Assembly (NCBI GenBank): GCA_964541075.1
Contig: CAZIPZ010000006.1
Location: 1 to 39,806, forward strand
DNA: 39,806 nucleotides
Reading direction: 5' to 3'
Source: CAZIPZ01 sp964541075
Lineage (GTDB): Bacteria > Acidobacteriota > Terriglobia > 20CM-2-55-15
Made by a program: the position numbers and the translations under genes. Below, one piece after another: positions 16,593 through 24,018 of the stretch (positions are counted from its first letter, which is position 1; every line of letters starts with the position of its first letter). The notes below the pieces were generated by a model that worked only from the letters and a program-made list of their open reading frames with translations, was not told where the DNA came from and did not search any database.

Positions 16593-18464
16593 CTAACTTA
16601 GGATTTCCCACCGGTTCGCAAGTTCCTGATAAAAGGATTCCAGGTCGGTTTTCAGCCCGGCATAGCGGCGATGGGCGGCCTCCCAATCCATTTCCGATGC
16701 AGGCGACTGGAACGACGCTTCTAAGTCCGCCAATTCCTTTTCCGCAGCAGCAATTCTGTCCTCGAGTTCAGCCGCCTCTTTCTTCAAACGCTCCTTTTGG
16801 TTTTTACTCAAGCGGACTGAAGTCGTTTCCCCTGCCGCAGGCGCCGCTTTGGGAGCGAGACGGGTTGGCAGTGCTTGCGGCGCGGACAGCCACTCCTCGA
16901 AGGCGCTCAAACGATCGAAAATGTGCGGCCTTCCCTGTTCGATATAGAGCAGATTCGTTGCGATTTTCTGTACGAGGTAGCGGTCATGAGTTACGAATAC
17001 AATCGTTCCAGGATATTCGGCTAAAGCGATCTCTAGGGCTTCTCGCGCGGCAATGTCCAGGTGGTTTGTGGGTTCGTCCAATGCCAGTAGTTGTGGCCGG
17101 GCATAAATGATTTTTGCAAGCATCAGCCGGGAGCTTTCCCCGCCGCTCAGCTGGGATACTTTCTTGAAGGCGTCATCGCCGGAAAAGAGGAACTGCGCAA
17201 GATATCCTCTCAACTCCCCGTCCGTGACGGCGCTATCCATGGCTCGAATTTCATCCAATACAGAAGCAGTGGGATTCAAGTCCTGCAGCTGCTGATCGTA
17301 GTAACCCACTTCCAGTGCGTCACTCCACTCCAGATCTCCATCCAAAGGAGATAACTGTCCTATTAGCGTCCTCAGCAATGTCGTTTTCCCTGATCCATTC
17401 CCACCGAGAATTGCCCATCGCTGCCCTCTTTCGATTTGCAGCTCGATATCGCGGACGAGCGGCTCCTGCCCGTAACCGATGTTGAGTGAATGCGCTGACA
17501 AGACGTGTCGTCCACTGCGCTCTGCCGGAAGAAAGCGGAAGGTCGCACGGCTCGAGACTTTTTGGGGCTTTTCGATGCGTTGCACTCTTGAAAGCAGCTT
17601 TCTTCGGGATTGCGCCTGTTTGGTTTTTTGCCCCGCGATATTCCGCCGAACATAGTCTTCCTGTTTCTCTATCCATTCGTTTTGCAAGCGCCATTCTTTT
17701 TCAAGGCGATCCTGCCGTTCGGCGCGCTCTTTTAGGTATGCCGAATAGTTTCCACGATAGTCGGTGGTCCTGCAGTCTGCGACCTCGACGATCCGATCGA
17801 CCACACGATCCAGAAAAAATCGATCATGCGACACCACCATCACGGCCTTGTCCGTCTCTTTCAGGAAGGTCTCAAGCCATTCGATCGATCGTATGTCGAG
17901 GTGATTCGTCGGCTCATCCAAGAGCAGAAGGTTTGCGTCCGATAGCAGCAGTTTCGCTAGAGCCAACCTGTTCTTTTCGCCACCCGAAAGTTGCGAGCTC
18001 GGCCGGCTGAGCGACTCCCTGGAAAATCCGACGCCTTGTAAGGCGGCCTCGGTGCGCGCCCGATAACTGTAACCGCCCAGCAATTCAAATTGATGTTGCA
18101 GGTGGGCGTATCGGTTCAACCTTTCAGGTGAGGACTCCGCGGCAATCGCGTGCTCGAACGCACGCATCTCCGCTTCAATCTCCTGCAGGTGACTTGAGGC
18201 ATGCAGACCCTCCTCAAGAATAGTGGCGCCTGGCGGAAACTCGGGTATCTGATCCAGCTTGCCGATTTGCAGGCCGGCTTTGCATGTGACCGCCCCGCTA
18301 TCGGCTTCAAGCGAACGGCGGATGATTTTGAGAAGAGTTGTCTTTCCGGCGCCATTTGCGCCAATCAGCCCGATTTTGTCGGAGGGATGAATCTGTAAGG
18401 AAACGTCTCGAAGGACGATTTGGGAGCCGAATGACTTCGAGACGCCGCTAAGTTGAACCAGCAC
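16593..18464 (-). CDS. ABC-F family ATP-binding protein
   Basis: The 623-residue soluble protein has two tandem ABC domains and no membrane segments. Walker A GANGAGKTTLL lies at about 34-44 and GGNGSGKTTLL at about 356. Two LSGGE signatures are each followed by a LDEPTNHLDI Walker B. The charged inter-domain linker (about 240-310) and a C-terminal coiled coil rich in Glu/Lys (about 550-600) are typical of ABC-F proteins. These act on the ribosome to rescue stalled translation or protect it from antibiotics. Nothing here marks it as a resistance type. The start is GTG at 18464 without a clear Shine-Dalgarno sequence. It lies 12 bases downstream of the S41 homologue. Confidence 0.92.
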   Translation of the reverse strand: MLVQLSGVSKSFGSQIVLRDVSLQIHPSDKIGLIGANGAGKTTLLKIIRRSLEADSGAVTCKAGLQIGKLDQIPEFPPGATILEEGLHASSHLQEIEAEMRAFEHAIAAESSPERLNRYAHLQHQFELLGGYSYRARTEAALQGVGFSRESLSRPSSQLSGGEKNRLALAKLLLSDANLLLLDEPTNHLDIRSIEWLETFLKETDKAVMVVSHDRFFLDRVVDRIVEVADCRTTDYRGNYSAYLKERAERQDRLEKEWRLQNEWIEKQEDYVRRNIAGQKTKQAQSRRKLLSRVQRIEKPQKVSSRATFRFLPAERSGRHVLSAHSLNIGYGQEPLVRDIELQIERGQRWAILGGNGSGKTTLLRTLIGQLSPLDGDLEWSDALEVGYYDQQLQDLNPTASVLDEIRAMDSAVTDGELRGYLAQFLFSGDDAFKKVSQLSGGESSRLMLAKIIYARPQLLALDEPTNHLDIAAREALEIALAEYPGTIVFVTHDRYLVQKIATNLLYIEQGRPHIFDRLSAFEEWLSAPQALPTRLAPKAAPAAGETTSVRLSKNQKERLKKEAAELEDRIAAAEKELADLEASFQSPASEMDWEAAHRRYAGLKTDLESFYQELANRWEILS

Positions 18465-18476
18465 TTCGGGCGAAGA

Positions 18477-19709
18477 TTACGCTGCTCTCTTGATGGAGGC
18501 GACCGGATTCTTCAAGACGTCAATAGCTTTCTTGAGTTGCCGATCTTCTTCTCCGGCCGGTTGGTCTTTCGTAGGAGGCTGAACTTCCAATTGATCATCC
18601 GCATTCGGATCAACGGTTTCCTCCGCTGCCTCGGATGCTTCGACGCTCGGCGTAATTCCACCCTCCGCGATTTCCTTGCCTGCCGGTGTGTAGTATTTCC
18701 CGATGGAAAGCAGAAGTCCGCGACCATCTTCAAGGGGAATCACCTTCTGGACGCTTCCATAACCAAACGTCCGTGTACCGACAAGCTGTCCTCGGTTGTT
18801 GTCGGCGATAGCGCCTGCCGCAATTTCAGCTGCTCCAGCTGTCCCCTGATTGATCAGAACGACCAGTGGAAGTTTTGTGAACGCGAGTTTCGGGTTTGCG
18901 GTCATCAACCGCTTTTCCATCTTTTGTCCCTGTACGTATCCCAAGGCTCCGGATTCCAAGAAAAGATTTGCGAGATCTGCGCCTTCCTTTTCATCGCCAC
19001 CCGCTGCGAAGCGAAGGTCCAAAACGACGCCGGTCGCTCCCTTCTTCACAAGGGCATCCAGTTGCTTCCGGACTTCCAGGGCTTTTCCTGCCGAAAGGTA
19101 AGGGGCTTTGACATACGCAACGCCGCCTTCCAGCATTTTTGCTTCAACCGGCGGTGATGGCACCACCTCCCGGTTGAGCGACATCGTTTCCGGTTCTGCG
19201 CGCCTTCGGCGAATCACCACCAGCGAGGCGGGTTTACCGACCGGGTTCGCCAGAAGTGAATTCACCTGAACCAGATTCATCTCGCGAGTGGTCACACCGT
19301 CAATGGCTTCAATGAAGTCGCCGGAGCTGAGACCGGCCTTAGCGGCTGGCCCACCCGGAATCGCCGCGATGATGATGGGATAGCCCGCCCGCTTGGAAAG
19401 CACGGCGCCAATACTGGGTGTCTTTAGGGGGCTGTAATCCTTAAAGAAGGCGATGTCTTTAGGGGAAAGAAAACCTCCTTGAGGATCAACACTTTCGATC
19501 AGACCTCGGATGGCGCCTTCCACAGCCTGCTTTACGGACGGTTCGTCCACATAATCATTTTGAATGCGATTGAGCACCTCGATAAAAATCGACAATTGCT
19601 GGAACGATCCATTTTGGGCGCTTACGCGCCCGAGCATTCCGCCAATGATGGCGTAAATAACCAGGATCGAAGAGAGCAATAGAATTGCGTACTTACTCTT
19701 CGAGTTCAA
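18477..19709 (-). CDS. S41 (CtpA-type) protease homologue lacking catalytic Ser and Lys
   Basis: The 410-residue protein has an N-terminal signal anchor (about 7-26), an S41 N-terminal helical region, a PDZ domain (about 95-170) and the S41 protease fold (about 195-345), so it should sit in the periplasm. In active carboxy-terminal processing proteases the segment SASASEI carries the nucleophile and FGKGxVQ the general base Lys. Here the equivalents are TAGAAEI (290-296) and FGYGSVQ (315-321). The nucleophile position is Gly292 and the Lys position Tyr317, with the normal 25-residue spacing and Gln321 retained. The LDLRxNPGG motif is altered to LDLRFAAGG. I infer a pseudoprotease. The TTG start has GGAGG five bases upstream. 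Confidence 0.9.
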   Translation of the reverse strand: MNSKSKYAILLLSSILVIYAIIGGMLGRVSAQNGSFQQLSIFIEVLNRIQNDYVDEPSVKQAVEGAIRGLIESVDPQGGFLSPKDIAFFKDYSPLKTPSIGAVLSKRAGYPIIIAAIPGGPAAKAGLSSGDFIEAIDGVTTREMNLVQVNSLLANPVGKPASLVVIRRRRAEPETMSLNREVVPSPPVEAKMLEGGVAYVKAPYLSAGKALEVRKQLDALVKKGATGVVLDLRFAAGGDEKEGADLANLFLESGALGYVQGQKMEKRLMTANPKLAFTKLPLVVLINQGTAGAAEIAAGAIADNNRGQLVGTRTFGYGSVQKVIPLEDGRGLLLSIGKYYTPAGKEIAEGGITPSVEASEAAEETVDPNADDQLEVQPPTKDQPAGEEDRQLKKAIDVLKNPVASIKRAA

Positions 19710-19742
19710 GCCAACCTCCCTAGGTGCTTCAATCGTAGGTTC

Positions 19743-19748
19743 ATTATA
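19743..19748 (-). promoter_or_regulatory. TATAAT -10 candidate for the S41 homologue operon
   Basis: TATAAT on the minus strand lies about 34 bases before the TTG start of the S41 homologue. No good -35 hexamer was found 16-18 bases upstream. It is positioned to drive the six-gene minus-strand run. Confidence 0.4.
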
Positions 19749-19800
19749 GCCCGGTGAACTCTAAGCCGCGAAAGCGATTTTTCGGCCGATTTCCGCGTTG

Positions 19801-19806
19801 TATCAT
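19801..19806 (+). promoter_or_regulatory. TATCAT -10 candidate just before ruvX
   Basis: TATCAT ends seven bases before the ruvX ATG at 19814. If used, transcription would begin at or next to the A of ATG, giving a leaderless mRNA. This fits the lack of a Shine-Dalgarno sequence. The -35 region is weak. Confidence 0.4.
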
Positions 19807-19813
19807 CGGCATT

Positions 19814-20233
19814 ATGCGGGTTATGGCTCTCGATGTCGGAGACAAAGCAATCGGCGTTGCGGTGAGCGACGCTTTGTTTATAACCGCCCAGCCCCGGCCC
19901 ACCATCCGGCGTAGGAGTTTCAAAAGCGACATCGATGCCATACGGGAAGTGGTTGAGCGGGACGAGATTCGTGAGATTGTGGTCGGCAATCCGCTGCACA
20001 TGAGTGGCAGACAAAGTCTTCAGGGAGAGAAGATCGCCCGATTTGCCAAGGCGCTCCATAAAGTATTGGACATCCCGATTGTGTTTTGGGATGAACGCCT
20101 CACCAGCTTCGCAGCAGAGCAACATCTTGAAGAAATGGGCCTCAATTGGCGAAAACGCCGAGCACAAGTGGACAAGATCGCGGCCATGATCATACTTCAA
20201 AATTATCTCGATAGCGGTCGATCCACGAAATGA
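19814..20233 (+). CDS. ruvX: Putative pre-16S rRNA nuclease / RuvX (YqgF family)
   Basis: YqgF/RuvX proteins have an RNase H-like fold and are implicated in 16S rRNA 5'-end maturation and possibly Holliday junction cleavage. The 139-residue product has the family motifs MALDVGDKAIGVAVSD (Asp7 in the first acidic motif), IVVGNPLHMSG, WDERLTSFAAE and VDKIAAMIILQ. I chose the ATG at 19814; the open frame extends upstream to 19754 but that part is basic and unlike the family. The stop overlaps the mltG start by four bases (ATGA). Confidence 0.92.
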   Translation: MRVMALDVGDKAIGVAVSDALFITAQPRPTIRRRSFKSDIDAIREVVERDEIREIVVGNPLHMSGRQSLQGEKIARFAKALHKVLDIPIVFWDERLTSFAAEQHLEEMGLNWRKRRAQVDKIAAMIILQNYLDSGRSTK

Positions 20234-21273
20234 TCAGGAAATCCATCGTCGTTATCCTTTTGATGGTGTTGATGACGGCCGCCAGCTACGTATTCCTTAA
20301 TAAGGAAGTTCACAGGCCGTTCCCGGAAACTGCCGCCCGCAGAATCATTGAAATTCCTCATGGTTTTGGCGCTCGGGAAGTGGCGGCGATGCTAGAAGAG
20401 CGTGGCGTCGTCCGCAACCGCTACGTTGCACTGGCATATCTCTTGCAAAACGGCTCGCTAGGTAAGCTGAAGGCGGGCGAATACTTGTTCGATCGGCCAA
20501 TGACCATCCAAGAAGTGATGAACAAGCTGACATCAGGCGACGTTTACCTGCATAAGTTCACAATTCCCGAGGGTCTCCGCACAACCGAGATTGCGAAAAA
20601 ATGGGAAGAGCAGGGATTTGGGACCGCCGAGGAATTTGAACTTGCCGCAGAAGGATCGGTTGCGCTGGTTCGTTCCTTCGATGAAAACGCCACATCCGTC
20701 GAAGGGTATCTTTTTCCCGAGACCTATTCGTTTCCGCTACACACCACGGCCCGTCAGGCGGTCGGAGCAATGATCGCCCGCTTTCAGGCTGTGATCAGCC
20801 GGTTGCGAACCAATAAACCCGACAGCCAATGGCCTCTTGGTTTGCGGGACACTGTCATTCTCGCTTCCCTCGTTGAAACCGAAACCGGACGGGGCGACGA
20901 GCGGCCTCTTGTCGCTTCTGTTTATCTGAATAGGTTGGCCCAAAAGATATTGCTTCAGTGTGATCCGACGGTGATTTATGCGCTCGAGCAGGCGAACAGT
21001 TATAAAGGCTTTTTGACGCTTTCGGATTTGAAGTTTCCATCCCCCTACAATACATATGTCAGCCCGGGACTGCCTCCGGGCCCCATTGCAAATCCCGGGT
21101 ATGCTTCCCTCGAGGCTTCGGTAAAACCAGCCACAACAAAATATCTGTATTTTGTTCGTGCGAGCGACGGCGGCCACACCTTCTCAGAAAGTCTTTCCGC
21201 GCACAATCGAGCGGTTGCGGCCTATCGAAAAGCACAACAAGCTGCGCGGCGAGGCGCAAGAAGCCGGTCCTGA
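20230..21273 (+). CDS. mltG: Endolytic murein transglycosylase MltG
   Basis: MltG cleaves nascent peptidoglycan strands at the inner membrane and helps set glycan length. The 347-residue protein has an N-terminal membrane anchor (about 5-23), a LysM-like region (FGAREVAAMLEERGVV, GEYLFDRPMTIQEVM) and the YceG catalytic domain with VEGYLFPETYSF and ILASLVETETG, where the first Glu of the latter matches the catalytic Glu of the family. QCDPTVIYAL and YNTYVSPGLPPGPIANPG are also characteristic. It overlaps ruvX by four bases, so the two form an operon. Confidence 0.95.
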   Translation: MIRKSIVVILLMVLMTAASYVFLNKEVHRPFPETAARRIIEIPHGFGAREVAAMLEERGVVRNRYVALAYLLQNGSLGKLKAGEYLFDRPMTIQEVMNKLTSGDVYLHKFTIPEGLRTTEIAKKWEEQGFGTAEEFELAAEGSVALVRSFDENATSVEGYLFPETYSFPLHTTARQAVGAMIARFQAVISRLRTNKPDSQWPLGLRDTVILASLVETETGRGDERPLVASVYLNRLAQKILLQCDPTVIYALEQANSYKGFLTLSDLKFPSPYNTYVSPGLPPGPIANPGYASLEASVKPATTKYLYFVRASDGGHTFSESLSAHNRAVAAYRKAQQAARRGARSRS

Positions 21274-21757
21274 AGAGCGCCTCCTTTCGCCCAGGCAGAC
21301 GCCGTTTGTAACGGGAGGGCCGCAGTTTGCTCTGACGAGACTTCAAAACCGACAACCCGACCATCCGTTTCTGCGCGGACCCGCCCAAAGAAGAGAGCTG
21401 CGCCCTCGAAAACGCGCGGCGGCGCATCGAATGCGGCGCGGCCACTTAGGAAAACGGCAATCCTGTTTTGAAAAAGAAAACCGCAGACCATCGGAAAATG
21501 AAACTGCTTTATGAAATGAAAATAAGGACCTGCCAGAAAGTGCGAATCAACATCACAAAAGGGAATCGCATTTTTGGAAAAACAAACGACGTCCTTCCAA
21601 GGGTGAACAGGGATTTCGAATCGGAAAAAAGCATGTTTGAATGCCAGGAAACCAAACTTTCAAGCGAAGAAGGGAAGTTCCGGGGAGTGCTACAGAACTT
21701 ACAAAAGGGAAACCACACTTTGGCGCCACCGGAAAATGTGTTCTCCTCCCGGCAGAC
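21274..21757. repeat. mltG-pyrE spacer with degenerate GGAAA-type repeats
   Basis: This 484-base gap between convergent genes holds no convincing coding sequence. Its plus strand is purine-rich and T-poor, and contains about a dozen GGA trinucleotides. Imperfect direct repeats are visible. GGAAACCAAACTTT (21647-21660) matches GGAAACCACACTTT (21708-21721) at 13 of 14 positions. A longer segment starting AGTGC and ending ACAAAAGGGAA occurs at 21539-21565 and again at 21686-21711 with several mismatches. It may be a decayed repeat array or an untranslated RNA; neither can be decided by eye. Confidence 0.45.
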
Positions 21758-22333
21758 TTACGTTGCGCGATCCAGATCCTCTAAGTCAATAAGCGCGGTA
21801 AAGCTTACGCCCTCAGCTTCGATGTTCTGCCGACCGTTGGATTCTTGACGGTCGACAATGGCAAACACTCCGACGACATTCAGGCCGAAAGCACGGCTTT
21901 TTTCAATAGCGATAAGAGTGGATCCGCCGCTGGTGATGACGTCGTCGACAATCAGGACGCGTTCACCGGGTCGCACATCACCCTCGAAGTGTTTTTGGAG
22001 GCCATGACCTTTAGGCTCCTTCCGGACAACGAATGCCTTGATCTGTTTCCCTTTGGTGCGGTATGCGGCATCTGAAACAGCCAGCGCAACCGGATATGCG
22101 CCGAGGATCAAACCACCGACGGAATCAAAATCCAGATTCGGCAGCTTTTCCACAATCAACTGTCCGATCAAGTCCCGCACCTCCGGATAGGAGAAAGCTT
22201 TTTTGCAGTCGACGTAAAAACGGCTCAGTTGACCGGATGCCAAAGGGAACTTAGGTTCGGGGGCCTTATTAAAAGAGGTTTGAGCGATAATCTCGATCAA
22301 TCTCTTGAGCTTTTCTTCGAATGATTTTTCCAT
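21758..22333 (-). CDS. pyrE: Orotate phosphoribosyltransferase
   Basis: PyrE joins orotate and PRPP to make orotidine 5'-phosphate in pyrimidine synthesis. The PRPP-binding motif is VLIVDDVITSGGSTL, and the catalytic loop region is FVVRKEPKGHGLQKHFEGD, with FPLASGQLSRFYVDCK near the N terminus. I use the ATG at 22333 (MEKSFEEK, 191 residues), which matches the usual N terminus. The frame also allows a TTG at 22363 that would overlap the rmlC stop. Neither has a clear Shine-Dalgarno sequence. It appears co-transcribed with rmlC upstream. Confidence 0.94.
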   Translation of the reverse strand: MEKSFEEKLKRLIEIIAQTSFNKAPEPKFPLASGQLSRFYVDCKKAFSYPEVRDLIGQLIVEKLPNLDFDSVGGLILGAYPVALAVSDAAYRTKGKQIKAFVVRKEPKGHGLQKHFEGDVRPGERVLIVDDVITSGGSTLIAIEKSRAFGLNVVGVFAIVDRQESNGRQNIEAEGVSFTALIDLEDLDRAT

Positions 22334-22359
22334 CTGCGTGTTGGGTTGAACCGGGCGCT

Positions 22360-22923
22360 TCAAACAAACCGAAACGCCGGATTTTTTAGATATTGTTTCA
22401 AGCTCATCTGATTTTGATCTCGCTTTGAGAGGATCGGATCAGGGTAGGGCCACTCAATAGCAAGATCCGGGTCATTCCAGCAAATACCGCCCTCAGTGGC
22501 AGGTTGATAGATCTCCGTTTGCTTGTACTGAACCTCGCAAACATCCGAAAGACTTGCAAAACCGTGGGCGAAACCCATCGGAATGAATAACTGGATCTTG
22601 TTGTCGGCAGTCAGTTCCAGGCTAAACCATTTACCAAACGTTGGCGAACCGACGCGCAAATCGACCGCAACGTCCAGGATTCGTCCGACGGTGCAACGCA
22701 CCAGTTTGCCCATCGGCGCCCGCATGTCCTGATAGTGCAATCCACGCAGGACCTTGTACGTCGACCTGGAGTGCGAATCCTGAACGAAATCACAGGCGAG
22801 CCCTGCCCTTGCAAAATCGTGCTTGTGCCAGGATTCGATGAAAAACCCTCTATCATCCTGAAAGTGTTCGATTTTGACGACCACCAACCCCGGTAGAGGG
22901 GTTGGGGTGATACGTGTCTCCAT
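22360..22923 (-). CDS. rmlC: dTDP-4-dehydrorhamnose 3,5-epimerase
   Basis: RmlC epimerises dTDP-4-keto-6-deoxyglucose on the way to dTDP-L-rhamnose, a precursor of surface polysaccharides. The 187-residue cupin protein shows DDRGFFIESWHKHDF, VLRGLHYQ with catalytic His63, FIPMGFAHGFASLSD and VQYKQTEIYQP (probable catalytic Tyr133), then GGICWNDPDLAIEWP. Length and motifs are typical. rmlA, rmlB and rmlD are not in the window, so it is separated from the rest of the pathway. It is divergent from folK and lies just upstream of pyrE. Confidence 0.94.
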   Translation of the reverse strand: METRITPTPLPGLVVVKIEHFQDDRGFFIESWHKHDFARAGLACDFVQDSHSRSTYKVLRGLHYQDMRAPMGKLVRCTVGRILDVAVDLRVGSPTFGKWFSLELTADNKIQLFIPMGFAHGFASLSDVCEVQYKQTEIYQPATEGGICWNDPDLAIEWPYPDPILSKRDQNQMSLKQYLKNPAFRFV

Positions 22924-22930
22924 AATCTAT

Positions 22931-22940
22931 TGACCGGTCA
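22931..22940. promoter_or_regulatory. TGACCGGTCA palindrome between rmlC and folK
   Basis: A perfect 10-base palindrome sits eight bases upstream of the rmlC start, in the divergent rmlC-folK gap. It could be a regulatory site for rmlC. Ten bases is short enough to arise by chance. Confidence 0.25.
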
Positions 22941-22985
22941 TCGATGCGCCGCTGAAAGCAGGACCATTCCATGTACGCCCTGTAA

Positions 22986-22991
22986 CATAAT
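22986..22991 (+). promoter_or_regulatory. CATAAT -10 candidate just before folK
   Basis: CATAAT, one mismatch from TATAAT, ends seven bases before the folK ATG. Together with the absence of a Shine-Dalgarno sequence this suggests a leaderless transcript. No good -35 hexamer was found. Confidence 0.4.
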
Positions 22992-22998
22992 CCAATTC

Positions 22999-23499
22999 AT
23001 GACGGTCTATCTTGCACTCGGTTCCAATCTTCACGATCGTAAGTCTTATTTGAGAAATGCTCTTCAGGGGTTAGCTCGCCACAATGTCAAAGTTGTTCGA
23101 TGCGCGTCGGTTTATTCGACCGAACCCAAGTACGTTCCTGACCAGCCATGGTTTCTGAATACGATCATCGAGGCGGAAACGAGTCTGGTTCCAAGAGCGC
23201 TGCTGAACGCGTGCATCGAGGTCGAGGCGGAAAACAGACGAACTCGCAGTCAGATCAAAGGCCCGCGGACCCTGGATATCGACATCGTGTTCTACGGAAA
23301 TGCCATCGTCCGTGAGATCGGTTTAACCATCCCCCATCCCGAACTGTATCATCGCCGATTCGTTCTGCAGCCGCTCGCGGAAATAGCCGCGGATTTTGTG
23401 GATCCCGTCACGGGACAGGCCGTGCGAGATATCCTTGATGCTTGTGAGGATTTAGGACAAGTAGTCCGAGTCGGGCCCAGTCTCATTTCTGAAGTCTGA
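22999..23499 (+). CDS. folK: 2-amino-4-hydroxy-6-hydroxymethyldihydropteridine pyrophosphokinase
   Basis: FolK (HPPK) transfers pyrophosphate from ATP to 6-hydroxymethyl-dihydropterin in folate synthesis. The 166-residue product has YLALGSNLHDRKSYLRNAL at the start, VYSTEPKYVPDQPWFLN (pterin and loop region), the signature GPRTLDIDIVFYG, and IPHPELYHRRFVLQPLAEIA. I chose the ATG at 22999; the open frame runs back to 22930 but that part has no family resemblance. It converges on argR with only five bases between the stops. Confidence 0.95.
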   Translation: MTVYLALGSNLHDRKSYLRNALQGLARHNVKVVRCASVYSTEPKYVPDQPWFLNTIIEAETSLVPRALLNACIEVEAENRRTRSQIKGPRTLDIDIVFYGNAIVREIGLTIPHPELYHRRFVLQPLAEIAADFVDPVTGQAVRDILDACEDLGQVVRVGPSLISEV

Positions 23500-23504
23500 C
23501 CCAT

Positions 23505-23939
23505 TCACAGCATGCTGCGTATGCGGCGTTCGATTTTTTTCCCATCCCGAGGAGACCGAACCGCTACGAAAATCGTGTTCTCGCCGGCTATGCTTCCCAC
23601 GGTTTCTGGCCACTGTGCATCGTCGAGGGCCTGAGAAACGACTGAGGCATTGCCGGGACCCGTTTTCAAAATCACCAGGTTCTGTGTCGCGTCAATATCG
23701 ATCAGGAACTCCCGGAGGATTCGCCGGAGCGATTCCTGCGGATGCTTGACCGTGTCGGCCTCGACAACCGTGTATACACCGGCAGTTTTTGCGAGCCGCA
23801 ACTCCTGAATGTCGCGCGAAAGAGTGGACTGGGATACTTCGATGTCTTTCGCCTGCAGCCCACGCATCAGATCTTCCTGACTTGCGATTTCAGCCGTCCG
23901 CACTAGGTCTAGTATGGCTTTGTGGCGAATCCGCTTCAT
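23505..23939 (-). CDS. argR: Arginine repressor ArgR
   Basis: ArgR is the hexameric, arginine-responsive regulator of arginine biosynthesis. The 144-residue protein has an N-terminal winged helix-turn-helix with VSQSTLSRDIQELRLAK (about 35-51) and a C-terminal oligomerisation domain with TGPGNASVVSQALD (about 93-106). The co-repressor motif, usually GDDT, reads GSIAGENTIFV here, so Glu120-Asn121 replace the usual Asp pair. I chose the ATG at 23939; the longer frame back to 24119 runs antisense into argF. It is divergent from argF across a 64-base gap with two ARG-box-like operators, so autoregulation is likely. Confidence 0.94.
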   Translation of the reverse strand: MKRIRHKAILDLVRTAEIASQEDLMRGLQAKDIEVSQSTLSRDIQELRLAKTAGVYTVVEADTVKHPQESLRRILREFLIDIDATQNLVILKTGPGNASVVSQALDDAQWPETVGSIAGENTIFVAVRSPRDGKKIERRIRSML

Positions 23940-23948
23940 AAGCGCGTG

Positions 23949-23957
23949 ATTATAACA
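23949..23957 (-). promoter_or_regulatory. Extended -10 promoter of argR
   Basis: TGTTATAAT on the minus strand is a perfect -10 with the TGn extension. It ends nine bases before the argR ATG, so the expected start point leaves a leader of only a few bases. The -35 region is poor, as is common for extended -10 promoters. Confidence 0.55.
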
Positions 23958-23963
23958 AATGAA

Positions 23964-23992
23964 TTGACTGCCGGGACCCCCTCCTGCATACT
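23964..23992 (+). promoter_or_regulatory. argF promoter, TTGACT-17-CATACT
   Basis: TTGACT (23964-23969), a 17-base spacer and CATACT (23987-23992) form a good sigma-70-type promoter. The expected start point near 23999 is only about five bases before the argF ATG at 24004. The -10 lies inside the outer ARG-box-like dyad. Confidence 0.6.
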
Positions 23993-24018
23993 TATGCAGA
24001 ATTATGCATAAGTATTCA
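23984..24018. promoter_or_regulatory. Tandem ARG-box-like operators in argR-argF control region
   Basis: The outer box is CTGCATACTTATGCAG (23984-23999), a perfect dyad with seven-base arms around CT. The inner box is TGCATAAGTATTCA (24005-24018), close to the E. coli ARG half-site pattern TGAAT...ATTCA. Their centres are 20 bases apart, about two helical turns, as expected for one ArgR hexamer bound to two boxes. The outer box covers the argF -10. The inner box begins in the ATG start codon and encodes the first codons of argF. The argR promoter lies about 30 bases away on the other side. Confidence 0.75.

Noticed and set aside
16593..18464. ABC-F protein as an antibiotic resistance determinant
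   Set aside because: Nothing in the linker or context marks a resistance subtype; it sits in a housekeeping operon.
21152..21514. 120-codon frame running from mltG into the spacer
   Set aside because: Its product is Arg/Pro-rich low-complexity sequence, and its first half lies within mltG in another frame.
21468..21848. 126-codon frame from the spacer into pyrE
   Set aside because: It ends antisense to pyrE and its product resembles nothing known; the spacer is better described as noncoding repeats.
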